A DNA stretch of 18,548 bases, from contig RXOD01004763.1 of NCBI GenBank assembly GCA_005223375.1, forward strand, positions 1-18,548, in the 5' to 3' direction. Both the position numbers and the translations under genes were made by a program. The stretch's first letter is position 1. Every line of letters begins with the position of its first letter. The notes beneath the pieces were generated by a model. The model saw only the letters and a list, made by a program, of their open reading frames with translations, ran no database searches and was not told the origin of the DNA. The stretch is from Amoebophrya sp. AT5.2. Lineage: Eukaryota; Sar; Dinophyceae; Syndiniales; Amoebophryaceae. Below are positions 1 through 11,600 of the stretch, in pieces.

Positions 1-3000
1 GACCCCGCCGACGCCACCGCCGCCAATACCGCCAAGGTAGTTGTCAGGCTGCTGCCCTCCAACGCCGTTTTCCACGTCATACCCGTCGAAAGCCATGCTG
101 CCGTGCTCGTCAACAGCATCCTGGCAGCTGGTCGCCGAATGCCCCTTGCCTCTGCTTGCAGTACTCCGTCCGCCTCCGCGGTTATGCTGCTGCTTGCTCG
201 ACAACGCAGAGATGTTCGAAATCCCGACCCCCGAAACTGCCGACACTTTCGAGGACTTCTTCCTTCCCCAGCGGAGGAGATCGCACTTCTTTGCCCAGCA
301 CTGCTTCAGCAGCCGGAAGCACTTTCCGAGGACGTCGACCCCCTGCAAGACCTCACTGCAGACCATAACCAGGCCGAGAAAGACGACCGCCACGATCTGG
401 AGCAGCAACAGCGCAATGAGCCCGGTGCCGTGCAAACCGAAATCGTTGATCGGCAGCTTCACATATTTGTTCAGCTTCATCAAGTTCTCCGCAAGGAGGA
501 AGTTGCTGCCCGCAGTAGTTAGGGCGGGCGGTTGCCCCTGTTGGGTGGAAGAAGTCCCCGTCGTGGGATGGTCTGGTCCAGAGGACGGGCCCGCGCGTCC
601 CCGATTTGGGGCCACAGGACGAGCCGACGGCAACGTATCTGAGGAACCGCCCGTTACAACAGCTGGTGCCTGGGGAGGCGCGACAACCGCACTGAAGGCG
701 ACGTCCGCGACTTCGCCGGCGTCTAGTTTGTTGATCTTCTCCCGTAGATACGAGAAGAAGCGGTAGCTTTCGTAGGCGTATTCTAGGCGGTTGTTGTGCG
801 CCAGCTGAACAAGGATGCGGTAGAAGAGAAAGTGCGGGGTCAGTGCGGCCGACAAAATTGTGCGCACCGGCCCGGGGACCACGCCGCTGCTTTCTGGGAT
901 GAGCAAGAGGGACGGCTTCTGTTCGTCCTCGAAGAACGGGTCATCCTCCTCAGCAGAATCGTCGTTCTCACCTTGCCCAAGATGAAGCTGCCCCTCACCT
1001 TCACGCCTGCTTCCGACCCCTGGAAGCTGTAGTCTCGTGAGCAGCGGAGCCTCCTTTGCTTGCTTTGAACTCGCATGTGCTCGCAGTCCTCGTCGCACTA
1101 CGTCTCCTTCGAAAGCGATCCTCTCGCGCTCGGCCAGCGACAGCGCGTGGTAGTGTTGCCTCGAGAGCAGCAGATTACCGCTGTCTTTGCGCAAACGCCA
1201 CGTGTTGGAGCTTTTCTCGTACTTGATGAAGGCAGCAATCTCTGGTCGTCGGGTCGTGACCCGGAGTGGCAGGCCGAGCGCAGCGTCTCCACCCGTTCCC
1301 TCCACGAAGGCCTGCACGTAGTTGGGGTTCGCCTTCGCCTGCAGAATTTTGAGGCCCTCGAACTCTCGTTCCTTCTGCTTTCGGAGCTGTCGCTCGTCGT
1401 GTCGCTCGTCGTCCTCGTTGAAGAGTCGCAGTCCGGACCCCGGTTGCGAGCCCGCAGTGGTGCTGGCGCGGACGCCTGGATTCCCGAGCGCTCCGGCCGC
1501 AGGCAGCGCGCCGTGTTGTAAGTGGCCGCCACCTGCTGTCGGGAGGGCACCCCGGCCCATCCCGAGCCCCCCGCCTGCCCGTAGCGAGTCGGCGCTCTCG
1601 AGCAGCGTGTACACCGAGCTTTGCGCAGTTTTTTCCATCTCCGCACGCAAGAGGGCTTCCTGCTCCTGTTCATACTCCGCCACTAGATGATCCCGCCACA
1701 CCCCCTCGCCCCCGAGCAGCTCGTGATCCAGAAAGTAGCTGTGCTCGCACAGAAACGCGAGCAGCAAAACAAGGTAAAACGCAATCTTCCGCCCGTAGGA
1801 CTCTCCGTAGAAACCACCGCCCGATCCCGTGCCTGCCCCCGGAGTGGCGCCGTCGTGGTTGATCGCCAGGCTGCGCTGCTCTTCGAACCCCGCACGGAAA
1901 ACGGCGGCGGGCAAGTCGACGTCGTGGGTGGCACCGGAAGTCGCTGCCTTCTTGAGGTCATTGTGGTCGCCCTTCTCCGTGCCGCTTGGCAAGGCCAGTG
2001 CGCTGTCGGCCCCCGCGCTTACGACAATGTCGTCGCCGGAGGAAGTTTCTTCCTTGTTTGCTGCGCGTTTCCGCCCTGATCCCGCAAGATCGTACCAGGA
2101 ACCGTGGCTGCTTGGCGCCCCCCGGAAGCAGCTGCAGAGCCACGAAAACAGACACGAACACGATCCCTCTTCACTGCCGGTGGCGGGGCCCCCGCTCTTA
2201 TTTCGCGCGCCTTTACTGCTCAGTACTTCTGGCGACGCTCCTGGCGCAGGTGTTTTCCTTCGTCTTCCGAACCAGCCGCGTGCTCCGCTTGCACCTCGCG
2301 GCTTCAACGACCGCTTCCTATTCGCGCCGGCTGACGACTGGCGATTCGCGCTACCGAAACCACCTGCGCTCCCGCTGCCCGCCGCGCCTCCAGCGTGGCC
2401 GCCAGCTCGAGATGGACTCAGACTGCCACAGACACTCGAAGTAAGAGACGCGAAGCCCGAGAACAAGTGCGGGACGACGTACACAAACGCCAGAGCCCCA
2501 ATGATGCAGATACTCCAGACGTACGCGGTGCCGGCCAGGAACGCCGCAGCGCCGTTGAACACGATCCGTGCAAGAATCGCGCCGTACGTCGCCGCCCTAC
2601 TTGTGTGTGCCAAAGCACCCGCAAAAGAGTCTTCTTCTCCGTCCTCGTCCGACGTATCGCCTGGGGGATTCGGGTTGGCCTGTGCGTCTCCCGGCCCAAA
2701 ATTTGTCCCCAAACCCAGGCGCCACGCATTTCTCATTTGAGGTTCTAGCCACGCGGTTTCCTGCGCAACGCGTCGCTTCAACTTGCGCAGCCCCGCCTCG
2801 TACGTTCGCCCGTTTGCGGTGTCGTGTTCCTGCGAGGGAAAGCCGGCGGTAGACACGCGGAAGTAGTCCCAAATTTGCCAGAACTTCCGGTGCGGAACCT
2901 CCAGTAGGCCGTCTAGGACACGCTCCTGTGGGAATTGCTTCACCTGCATCTGGCAGCCCTGTGGCACTATCCCGAAGGACGCCACGCTGGGGCACAGCCG

Positions 3001-4791
3001 AAGCGCGCTAAGCTCGCTCAAGCCCCCACCATCGCCAAGCCGCGCATCTGGGTTTTATGGAGGTGGATGCTGTAGCTGTTCCTCGTCGTATTAATTATTT
3101 CTAACTATAGTCTTTTTTCAATTTCAACGTAAACGAGTGAAACAGACTGTCGAACAACTCAAAGTACCTCTGCGTTCCGCCGTGCCTGCCGGCTCGCTTC
3201 TTCGCTCTCGCGGTAGGCGCCAGAATTTTTCATCCGCTCCCACACTTCCCTCGCCCGGCATCACTGTTCCGTAGTTGTAGTCGCCCACTGCCCCGCCCTC
3301 ACTAAACTGCCACGCGTTGCTGACGACCACGAAGACCGCGCACACAGCCCCGAACAAAACCGCGCCCAGAAACGGAAACGTGACCAGCCAGTGCGTGGCG
3401 TACAGGACGCGAATGACCAGGTTGCGGCGTCGGTGGTTCCCCCGGACCCGGCTGCTGCGCGTCAGCTGGCTCAGTAAAAATGATTTCTGTCCGCTTTGCT
3501 CTTCGGCGACCAGCAACGCGCCCACCAGTTCTGCATAGTACAACCCGCAAAAGGTTAGCAGAAGCTCCACCCAGTGCCGGCCGAGAAACGGAAAGAGCAC
3601 GAGGAAGATCGAGTCGTACCAGTAGCTGAGCAGGTTTACGTGCACAAAAAACCGCGTGCTCAGAATGGACTCCGTGCTGCGCAAAAAATTCGAGCACGAA
3701 AACAGCGACGACGAAGTGCCGGTGCCGAACGGCGGGGGCTCCTGCTGCGGAAAGTCCCTGGCCGCCGTGGCGGGGCCCCCAAAACTGAAGTCAAGATCTT
3801 CTGAGCGGTCGTCGTGCAGCGCGCTCGGGAGCATCCACACCGGGAGGTACTCATTCAACGAAAACGCGACACTGAAGAAGCTGGACGAGAGCACCGTTGC
3901 CGATGCGTCCTTGATCTTGTAGACTGTTCTTCTCTCCCCCGTGCGCGGGTCACGCTCCGTCTCGGTAATCACGGTTGTTCTTTCCGCCGTGTTTTCGCCG
4001 TTCCTCGCAGGATCAGCAGCGTCAGCATCAGCGTCGAATGTCGTCTTCAATCGCTCCATCGCGACCACGAACCGGTGCTGCGCCTCCTGCTTAGACTCCC
4101 GCTCAAGCTGCTCGCGTTCGGCAGAAGTCATGTTGCCGCGCCCCGGCGTGCCGGGCCGCGGCGCGTTGTTCGGCGCGCGTACAAAACTCGGCCAAAGGTC
4201 CATCATAACACGCCGCCACCCCTCCTCGTCGTACCGCGAGCGGTACTTGAAGAGCTCGCGGCTTCTTGTTGGGTCCGGATTCTGCTCACCGTCGTCGGCG
4301 CCTTCGCCCTGGTCCGCTCGGGCGAAATCCTCCGGACGATGCGTACCTGGAAGTGAGTCGTTCGCCTTCCGATAAAACACAAGAAGAAGCTGCAGGCGAA
4401 TAGAGGAAGAAGCTCCAGCAGGCATCAAGGATGAACATTCCATGACGTCCCTAACCCTATAGATACCCGGCTTTACAAAATTATTTTTTAAGAAAGTAGT
4501 AGTTTGTTTGTTATTATAGGTACGCAGCGGGTCCTCCACTGGCGTTGGCGTCGCGCCGGTGGGCGTGACCTGCGCTCCCACTGCCGGCGGGAGGTCCTGC
4601 AACAGGTCGCGTGCAAAGGCCCGGTCCACCACATGCAGGGCAAACAGGCAAATGAAAACGGCCGCCAGCAGAAATAACGGCACAGTGCTGAGCCGAAGCA
4701 GGTTGCCCCCCAGAGTCTTGTAGTTCTTCCACAACAGGACCTCAAGCACCGCGCACTTCCCGCTCCAGGCAGGCGGCACCCACCGCACCAT
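1..4791 (-). CDS. Large multi-pass membrane protein, weakly ABCA-transporter-like N terminus; two exons, 3' end outside window
   Basis: Predicted as 4791-3168 joined to 3047-1, giving 1557 residues and continuing past base 1. The ATG at 4791 follows an in-frame TAA two codons upstream. Exon 2 is open for 1015 codons with no stop, which is strong evidence of coding. Hydrophobic segments lie near residues 34-54, 392-429, 458-494, 700-738, 963-977 and 1418-1437. The N terminus has LLWKN just before the first helix, then a loop of about 335 residues, then a helix pair ending in a charged VAEEQSGQK stretch. That order recalls the first half of ABCA transporters. No Walker A (GxxGxGKS/T) or signature motif is visible, so transporter function is a weak inference. 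Exon 2 also carries Gly/Ala-rich linkers, a Cys cluster near residues 838-849 and a charged Glu/Arg/Lys segment near 1100. The gene is real with high confidence; the family is not settled. Confidence 0.8.
3048..3167 (-). other. Predicted 120-base phase-1 intron of the ABCA-like gene
   Basis: The exon 1 frame otherwise stops at 3124, 16 residues after the donor, and exon 2 has an in-frame TAA at 3057-3055, so a junction is needed. Donor AGAG|GTACTT and acceptor AAACCCAG|AT restore the frame: one base (g) plus AT gives Asp. The interval is AT-rich compared with both flanking exons, as expected of an intron. Confidence 0.7.
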
Positions 4792-5679
4792 TTGTTACCG
4801 TTGCTCAGGCAGAGGTTAAACGAGAGGGAGACGGACTCGCGACCATACGCGGCCTACGGTTTACACAATTAGAACAAGAACTATCTCCAAAAATACATCG
4901 TCTCTCACTCTCGCCGTCGCCGTTACGAGAGATACTGGTGCAGGTTCTTGATTATGAATATGCGGTCCGGCGGCCGCTACTGCGAGAAGTCAAGCACCTC
5001 CCATGTCCACATCACGTAGAGAACCCAACAACCGCAGAAGCAGAACGGGCAGAGCTCTGAACCAGCAAAACTGACGCATAAAGATCTGAGTGATGGAGAT
5101 GGATGACTGCAACAGCAACACCAACGAAAACAGTGGCTTCTAAACGGAACTGTGATCACCACAAAGAACCCATCAATGAACCAATCGAGGTTGAACCTCA
5201 AGCACGAATCCATAGAAGCGAACCAGGGGCGGAGGCGGACTTGCTCTCGGACGTGGAAGCAGAGTTGCGCACTTTCTCCTTGTACCAGATCCCAGCTGGA
5301 CCTGGTGAAGAACGCGCATCCAGCTATCTGTCGATCACGACGTGTACGCTTTTTTATATCGCGTCTTCTAGGCAAATTTTCCAACAGAATGGATCGCAGT
5401 CAAGTTCTCAAGAGGAAAGTGCTCATCCTTAAGGCGTCGCGACGGACTGCGTAAGCGTAACTGTACCAAGAAAGAAAACTAAATAGGTCTTGCTGCGAAT
5501 GGGTTGCAAGTAAAACACCGTCGTAGCCTGTTCGTTTTCTTTCATGAAAGCAAGTGCCTACTTACTGTAGGAGTAGGAATCTCTTTTTTTTTTCTAGTCG
5601 TAGAAGACATCCTCTTCCAAAGGTGTTTCCCTCCGCTTTTCCACGAAGCAGGGGCACAAATAAAAAAAGGTTGCTCCGA
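4792..5679. other. Intergenic region between the ABCA-like gene and gene A
   Basis: This is 888 bases with no gene I can support. It should hold the 3' untranslated region of gene A (5679 downward) and the upstream region of the ABCA-like gene. It contains a T tract near 5583-5594 and a 12-base perfect palindrome at 5539-5550. An ATG-started plus-strand frame at 5103-5432 (109 codons) has no recognisable domain and overlaps open frames on the other strand. It is best treated as chance unless transcripts show otherwise. Confidence 0.5.
5539..5550. repeat. 12-base perfect palindrome CTTTCATGAAAG
   Basis: The sequence reads the same on both strands. It lies about 130 bases beyond the stop of gene A, in its likely 3' flank. 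No function is assigned; a palindrome this long can arise by chance in a window of this size. Confidence 0.5.
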
Positions 5680-8600
5680 TTAGCGCACGCCAATCGTAAT
5701 TACTCGCGGCTCCCCGTCTGCTGAGAAGTTCCAGCGATCGGAAGCGTTTGAAGTTGATCCTTCCATTGAACGTTCCGCGCTGTGAAGTACGTTCAGGTTC
5801 GGGTCTCTGCTTCTAAGGATGGCCCCCTCAACAGCGTCGGAGTGATGCCTTTGTGTTTGTGTTTGCCCCTCCTCCGCATACGGTTGCCGCGGACGCCGAC
5901 GTGCCCTGATAGATGAACACGTCCCGGTCTTCCTCAGCCGCTCCGCGCGCGCAGTCTCCATCACATTTACTGTCTCGCGCATCCTCACCAGCAGCACTGT
6001 CACTACAATGGCGGCCACAAAAAGGAGTCCTCCGCACACGGACAGAACAATTATCCCAGTCGCGATCAGGTCCTGGTCAGCTCCGGACTGGGCTGCGGTT
6101 GTAGGCTTTGGATCCACGTGGACCGACAGCTGCTCTTCCGAAGGACCTCGCAAAAGGGCTGCAAGCGGCTCCACCCGGTAATACGAGGTTCGGAACCGTT
6201 TCACGCGATCCTCCTCCTCCCTCGCCAGCAGCGCGCGAAACTCCTCGTCGGACGCTGTTTTGGTTTAAACTGGTGCGTCCACGGACAACTACATCGAACA
6301 AACAAGAAAGCCCTGAATGTACAATCAGGAAGTCCGACTGAGGCTGAGCCAGATTTTTCAACGACAATTTATACTTTGAAAAAAAGTAAGAGTAAGTAAC
6401 AGCAGGGTCAGAATTTCCCGCCCAGAGTGAAGGCTTACAACCGGAAACACAGTCAATAAATATCAACTTCAACAGTCGTAGATCTAGATGATGTCTCGAA
6501 CAATTTCTAAAGAAAGTACGTGGCTTCGGCAGCGGCTCGGTGCGCGTGGCGGTTCGGCCGTCCGTGGCCAAAAGCCTTCCCACTCTGCTTGCGGCGTTTA
6601 CTGAGTATGCGACCAGCAGCTCCTTGTGAAGCAGGTCGCTTGTCGAGTCTCCCCCCCTACCCCCGGCCACTCCGATCGCACCTCCGTTGAGTTCCGCCAC
6701 CTTGATCGCGCCCCCGCGCCCCCGCGGCCGTCGAGGACTTTTGCTCATCTTCTTCTTCTCGCTGTCGCTACCCGTCCCTGGATCCACCTCGTCTTCGAGG
6801 CGGTTCGGAAATTGGTAGAAGTCAGCGCCCATCTTGGCCGAGCGTGCCCCCGACCAAGCGGCGAGTTCCGCCTCGTACATGTTCCGGCTCAAAAAGTATC
6901 GCACCGCCGCAGCCAGCGTTTCGTTCCTGTCCGCCTCGTTCCTTGTACGCACGAACGGCTTCAGCGCGATCCGAAGGTCAATGTCGTTCACGTTTTTACT
7001 CGGAGTCGCGCGGACACCGCCACGGCCGATGGTGGGTCGAGACGACCCTGCTGGTGGGGGACGACCTCCTGGTGCTTCCATGAAGAGCGCCTTCTGAAAT
7101 GAAGATGTTGTGGTCCTCCCGGCCATTTCCGTTTCGTCAGGATCCGTGGCGGCCTTGATCCACGCGACCACTCGTACGAGCCCAGCACCGAGAACACGCC
7201 AGAACATGACGCGGTCCTTAGCTTGGAAGCCGCCGCCCCCGCCCCCATCACACTCGTGCAGAGACCGCAACAAGCTGCGCAACATCGCGTTCTGGTGCCT
7301 GCTCTTGTTGTTCGTATTCTTCGAATCGTGGTCGTCCGCGAGGAGCCCGGCGCGCACTATGTCCACGTCGTTCAGCGTGAGGATGTCCGACACGAATCGC
7401 TCCTGCAGCGCGGCCTGTTCGGCTTCGCTCAGCGCCAGCAGCGGAATCTCGAAGTCCCGACTCACCTGCAGCGCCACGATGTCGCGCAGAAACTCCCGCC
7501 GCCCGCCGGTTCCGCCGGCCAGCAGCCAGAGCGTCATTTTGCGCACGCACTTCCGCACGCTGCGCGCCACGGCCGCGTCAGATATCTTCAAAGGCTTCTG
7601 TCGTCCAGCAAGCAAGAGGTCCTCGCCGTTCTCGGAGAAGCCCGCCCGCCGCTCCATTTCGCGCACGACCGACACCGCCTTCAGGTAGGCCCACCGGGCG
7701 GAGAGGGGGAGCTTCTCCTCCTTTTTCGGGTGCCAGAGCGGCTGCAGTAGCCGTTCCGCCGCCTCCTCCGGGTCCTTGTGCTTTGCGAACGCGCGCATCT
7801 CGTCCTCGTCGGGGCACGACGGCGCAGAGATTATTGCATTTCGATGTGGTTCACCCTCCTGCGCCAAAGCAGGCTGAAGGGTCACTGCGTGGACTGGGGG
7901 CTGGGCTGCAAAGGCGTTCACTTTGTAGTCGCGCGCCAAGAAAAAGCCCTTGTTGGCGTGCAGCAGTTTCTCTTGTTCTCCGCCGCCGCCGTCTGCTCCT
8001 TTTTCTTTTTTCCGAGTACTACGCCGAGCAAAAAAGCGTGGAATACCGCCCTTCACGGGTGCAGCCCCATCAAGCCAACCCTGATCGACGCCCTCGTCCG
8101 TCGACAACGACCCCCCTCCCAGAGCCCCTTCTGATGGCCAGTACTCCACTAAGCGCCAGCCCTGGTCGCGCATCTTGATGTTTCGCTGCGTCACGAGCGC
8201 CAGCTTACGCGCTCGGTTAAGGAGAGTTTTTTCATCGTCCAGCTTCAGGAACTTTACTAGAAACTCCCTGGCCGCGGCGTCGCCGTACCTCCGTCGCAAG
8301 GCTTTCACGTGGTCCCCCATGCGCTGCCGAAAGAAGCGGTCTCGTTCGCTAACATGTCCTGCGGCCTTCGTGCCGTCCATGTCCGCGAATAGGCCGTCGA
8401 CAAAGTCTTCGGCACGCCGGCCACCGAGCGCGGAACGCGCCGCCCGGTAGTCGCCCAGCGCGTCATCGTCGTAATGATCCGCGGAAGTAGGAGCTTCTTG
8501 GCGTGTCGCTCTTGGCGTGTCGGGAGGTAACTGGGGGCGTCCGTTTTCGTGCTTGTTTCCCCCCCGCGCATTGGCTGCTTGTTTTTTGTTTTGGCCGCGC

Positions 8601-11600
8601 CCACCCCCGTCGCGCTTGCTGCGTGGCTGCACGGAGCTCTTTTCCTCTCCTTCTCCAACCTTCGCATGGCCGTGCTTTTCCACTGCTGGTAGAAAGCGCC
8701 GCTGGCTCTTTCGCTCTACTCCCGGCGCGTTCTCGCCACCTGCATCGCCTTCGCTCATATCGGGCGGCACTAGGTCACCCTCTCCCTCATTTTCCGGCGC
8801 CGCCTTTTCTTCTTGTGAAGACGGCGCGCTGAAAATGAAGTCTTCTTTTTGCGTAGAAGGTTCGCCTTCGGCAGACTTGGCGTCACGATCCCCGTCGTCA
8901 TGATCTTCTTCTTCCCGATTTTCTTTTTCGCTCTCGGGAGAGGGCGCGCTACCGCCTTGCTCTTTTGGTGTTTCGTCGTCGGTAGACCGGCCATCAGGGC
9001 CACCAGCATCCTCTTGCTGACATTCGCCTTGTCTGGGACACGGCGCGCGCGCACCTTCTTCATCTTGGGGTGCTTCGTCTTCGGTAGACCCGACCTCAGC
9101 AGCAGCATCTTGTTGCCGAGTTTGCCCAGAGGGCGCGCTGACGCCATCTCCAGCTTCTGCCTTCTCGTCTTCGCGAATGTATACGTCAGAAGCCTCCTCA
9201 TCTTCTCGTCGGTTTTCGCTTACGTCGGGAGATGGCGCGGTGACGCCTTGTGGCACTCCGTCGTCTGCAGGCGTGCTGGAAGTAGGAACACCTCGCTCAC
9301 GCAAACGGCGCCAACAACGAAGACGATGCGAAGGCAAACTGTGTTGAGGATCTTCCCCTTCTTCTTCGGCAGACGGCCGCGCGCTGGCCTCCTCCTCTTC
9401 GATTTTTTCGACTTTCGGTTCTTCTTCTTCGGTGGCCTTGGCCTCAGATGAAGCACCTCTCTGTCTCTCCTCGTCCTCCCGACTATCGCCTCTGGGACGA
9501 TAGGTCGCGTCCACGTCTTCCTCCCCCGGTTTTTCATCGTGTTCCGGACTCGTCAACACGTTTTCCACAGTTTCCCGATTTTCGCCGTTGGCAGTATTGG
9601 GACAGTTCTCCTTCGACTCCTGTCCCGCGGGCAGGTTGCCGTCTGCGCCGCTTTCGTCCCAGAACTCTGCTCGTGGAAAATCTACAACCAGACCCTGCTT
9701 AACCTTATCCACCTTGCAGCCGAATAAACAAGCTTTTATTTTCATCATCTCGTCTTTCTCGTCTCCTTCTCCCACTTCCGGTGCGTCACTACCCGCTGCA
9801 CTGCTCGTAGAATCTGTCAGGGAGGAACAGAGTGAGCCCCCTCTTTGGATCGGTAGTCGCGGGGGTCGCGGGGGGGAAGGTGCACGGACAGCGGCGTCTT
9901 GAGTACCCGTAGTTTGTTCTGCGTCACCGTTGTGGTGATTTCCCGTTGCCGCATCCTCGGCCTCATGATCCGCACACTCCATCCCCAAACCAGGACCCAT
10001 TATGACGGGATAAAATACGGTGTTGGATCTACTCAGCGATCCGCGGTCATCTTCGGGTTCCGATTCGGGATTCAGCGAACTACGGGGGCCTTGTTCGCTA
10101 CTACCCATCACCATCTCCTCGCGGAGACCATCCGCTAGCAACTCCGCCTCTTCGTACGCCTCCGTTTCTGCGGATGCATCATTCACGCGACGAAGAGGGG
10201 AGCTCCGCGAGCCGGAAGCGAACCGTGGGAAGTGCAGCCACCCCCCGGCCCTTTGTTCCTTCGAGGAGGCCCCGGTTTGCTCGGTGGCAGCCTCAGTGGA
10301 TTTCGGCGCGACGCGAGCGGGCGCCGGAAGATTCTGTGGTGGTGGAGTCTTTTTTTTAGATATTCGCCGACGAAGAGCATCGCTTTGCAACGGATCCAAG
10401 CCGAACGACGTGCTGTGCGCCGACTCGGTAGCCGCTGCGGGTGCTTCCGTATCCGTTCCGGAGCCAGCCCGTGCGCCGTCTCCTTCCGCTGTTGAAGGAC
10501 CGTCGCCCGCTACCGCTTTCAGTGCCGCTATCTGTTCCCGAATGGCTTGTTGCAGTGCTCTTTTCTTGTCCCTTTCACTTTTCTTGTCCCATCTGAGTTG
10601 AGTTCTACGGTTGCCGAAGTGTCGGACGGAATCGACCGCCTCGGAGACAGGATGAAGCGACCCTGCGGCATTCGCACCTGCTGGTTCTCGCGTTTCATGT
10701 TCTCGCGAACCGCTTGCTTCCCCCCCCGCTGCCGCTTGGGTGGACACTTCCCCCTGTGCTTCGTCCGCCTTCCCAGCGGCTTCTGCAGTGTGTTCTGAGA
10801 ACTCCTCGTGACCTCGTGACCGCTGCAGCCGTTCGCATGCGACTCGCTCGTAACCGCTGCCCGCAGCTGATTCGCATTCGTCTCCGCTCTCCGCAGCACT
10901 ATTTCGCCGCGCGCAAACTTCTCGCGCATTCCAACTACGCCCTTCTTCGCAATACCGCCACGGGATGACCGGAAGTTCTTCCGCCAGGTATGGGGTAGCG
11001 GCCATCGGGGAGGCGGCCGTCGGAGATTCCAAACGGCGGAGCTCATTGTTGTTGTGGCTCGTCGGGGATTCCAGTGCCGCAGCACTTCGGTCTCCCGTAC
11101 CTGCTTTCCCCCCCACTGGCCACTGGCTGGACCCTTCGCCATCTGTCGCGTCCGTGTCGGCTGCCGCTTGCGCAATGGCGATGCGTGCGTGCACCGCTCC
11201 TTCTTCTCCACTCGATGCACTGCTTGCTTCAGCTGCGTTTCGAATTTGATCCGCATCCACTACTTCTTGTAGTTCACATTTACCATCTTCATCTGGCTGC
11301 TCTAGCCTCATCCTTGCCTCTTTCAAGCTTTCTTTTGCATCGTTCATGGCTTCTACGATTTTCATGTCTTTTTCTACCTCCATTTTGTTTGCTGCGCACG
11401 TCACTGCCCTCCACCGACTTGCGAGTGCCGCGGCGTCCCGGATTGCCGCTTCGTGATGCATCCACGATGTTGGTTCGTCCTTCTTGACTCGTGACACTGC
11501 CCCCCCTAGCTGGGAGGCCACTATGCCAGCGATCGTGTCCCACCGCGCGGCGCGTGTGCGAGTGTACTGGTCGGACCCCTCGCCGTCTTCGAGAAGAGCA

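Noticed and set aside
41..766. A 241-codon plus-strand open frame
   Set aside because: It lies antisense to the same minus-strand exon, including its membrane helix at 361-420, and shows the composition of a shadow frame.
1829..2740. A 303-codon plus-strand open frame
   Set aside because: It is Pro/Ala/Ser/Arg-rich with no domain, and it lies antisense to the longer minus-strand exon that has membrane helices and joins cleanly to exon 1.
3121..3240. Alternative helical-looking frames near the end of exon 1 of the ABCA-like gene
   Set aside because: They would need extra frame changes without suitable splice sites; the single GTACTT/CCCAG intron explains the locus more simply.
4449..4460. 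Telomere-like CCCTAACCCTAT, with a similar TATAGGGTTAG at 18265-18275
   Set aside because: There are only one or two units, the first lies within coding sequence, and matches of this length are expected by chance.
1..4791. Polycystin/TRP-type channel identity
   Set aside because: A large loop after the first helix is shared, but the characteristic polycystin loop motifs and pore helices are not visible.
5103..5432. Possible plus-strand gene of 109 codons between gene C and gene A
   Set aside because: It has an ATG start, but no recognisable domain, no splice or homology support, and competing frames on both strands.
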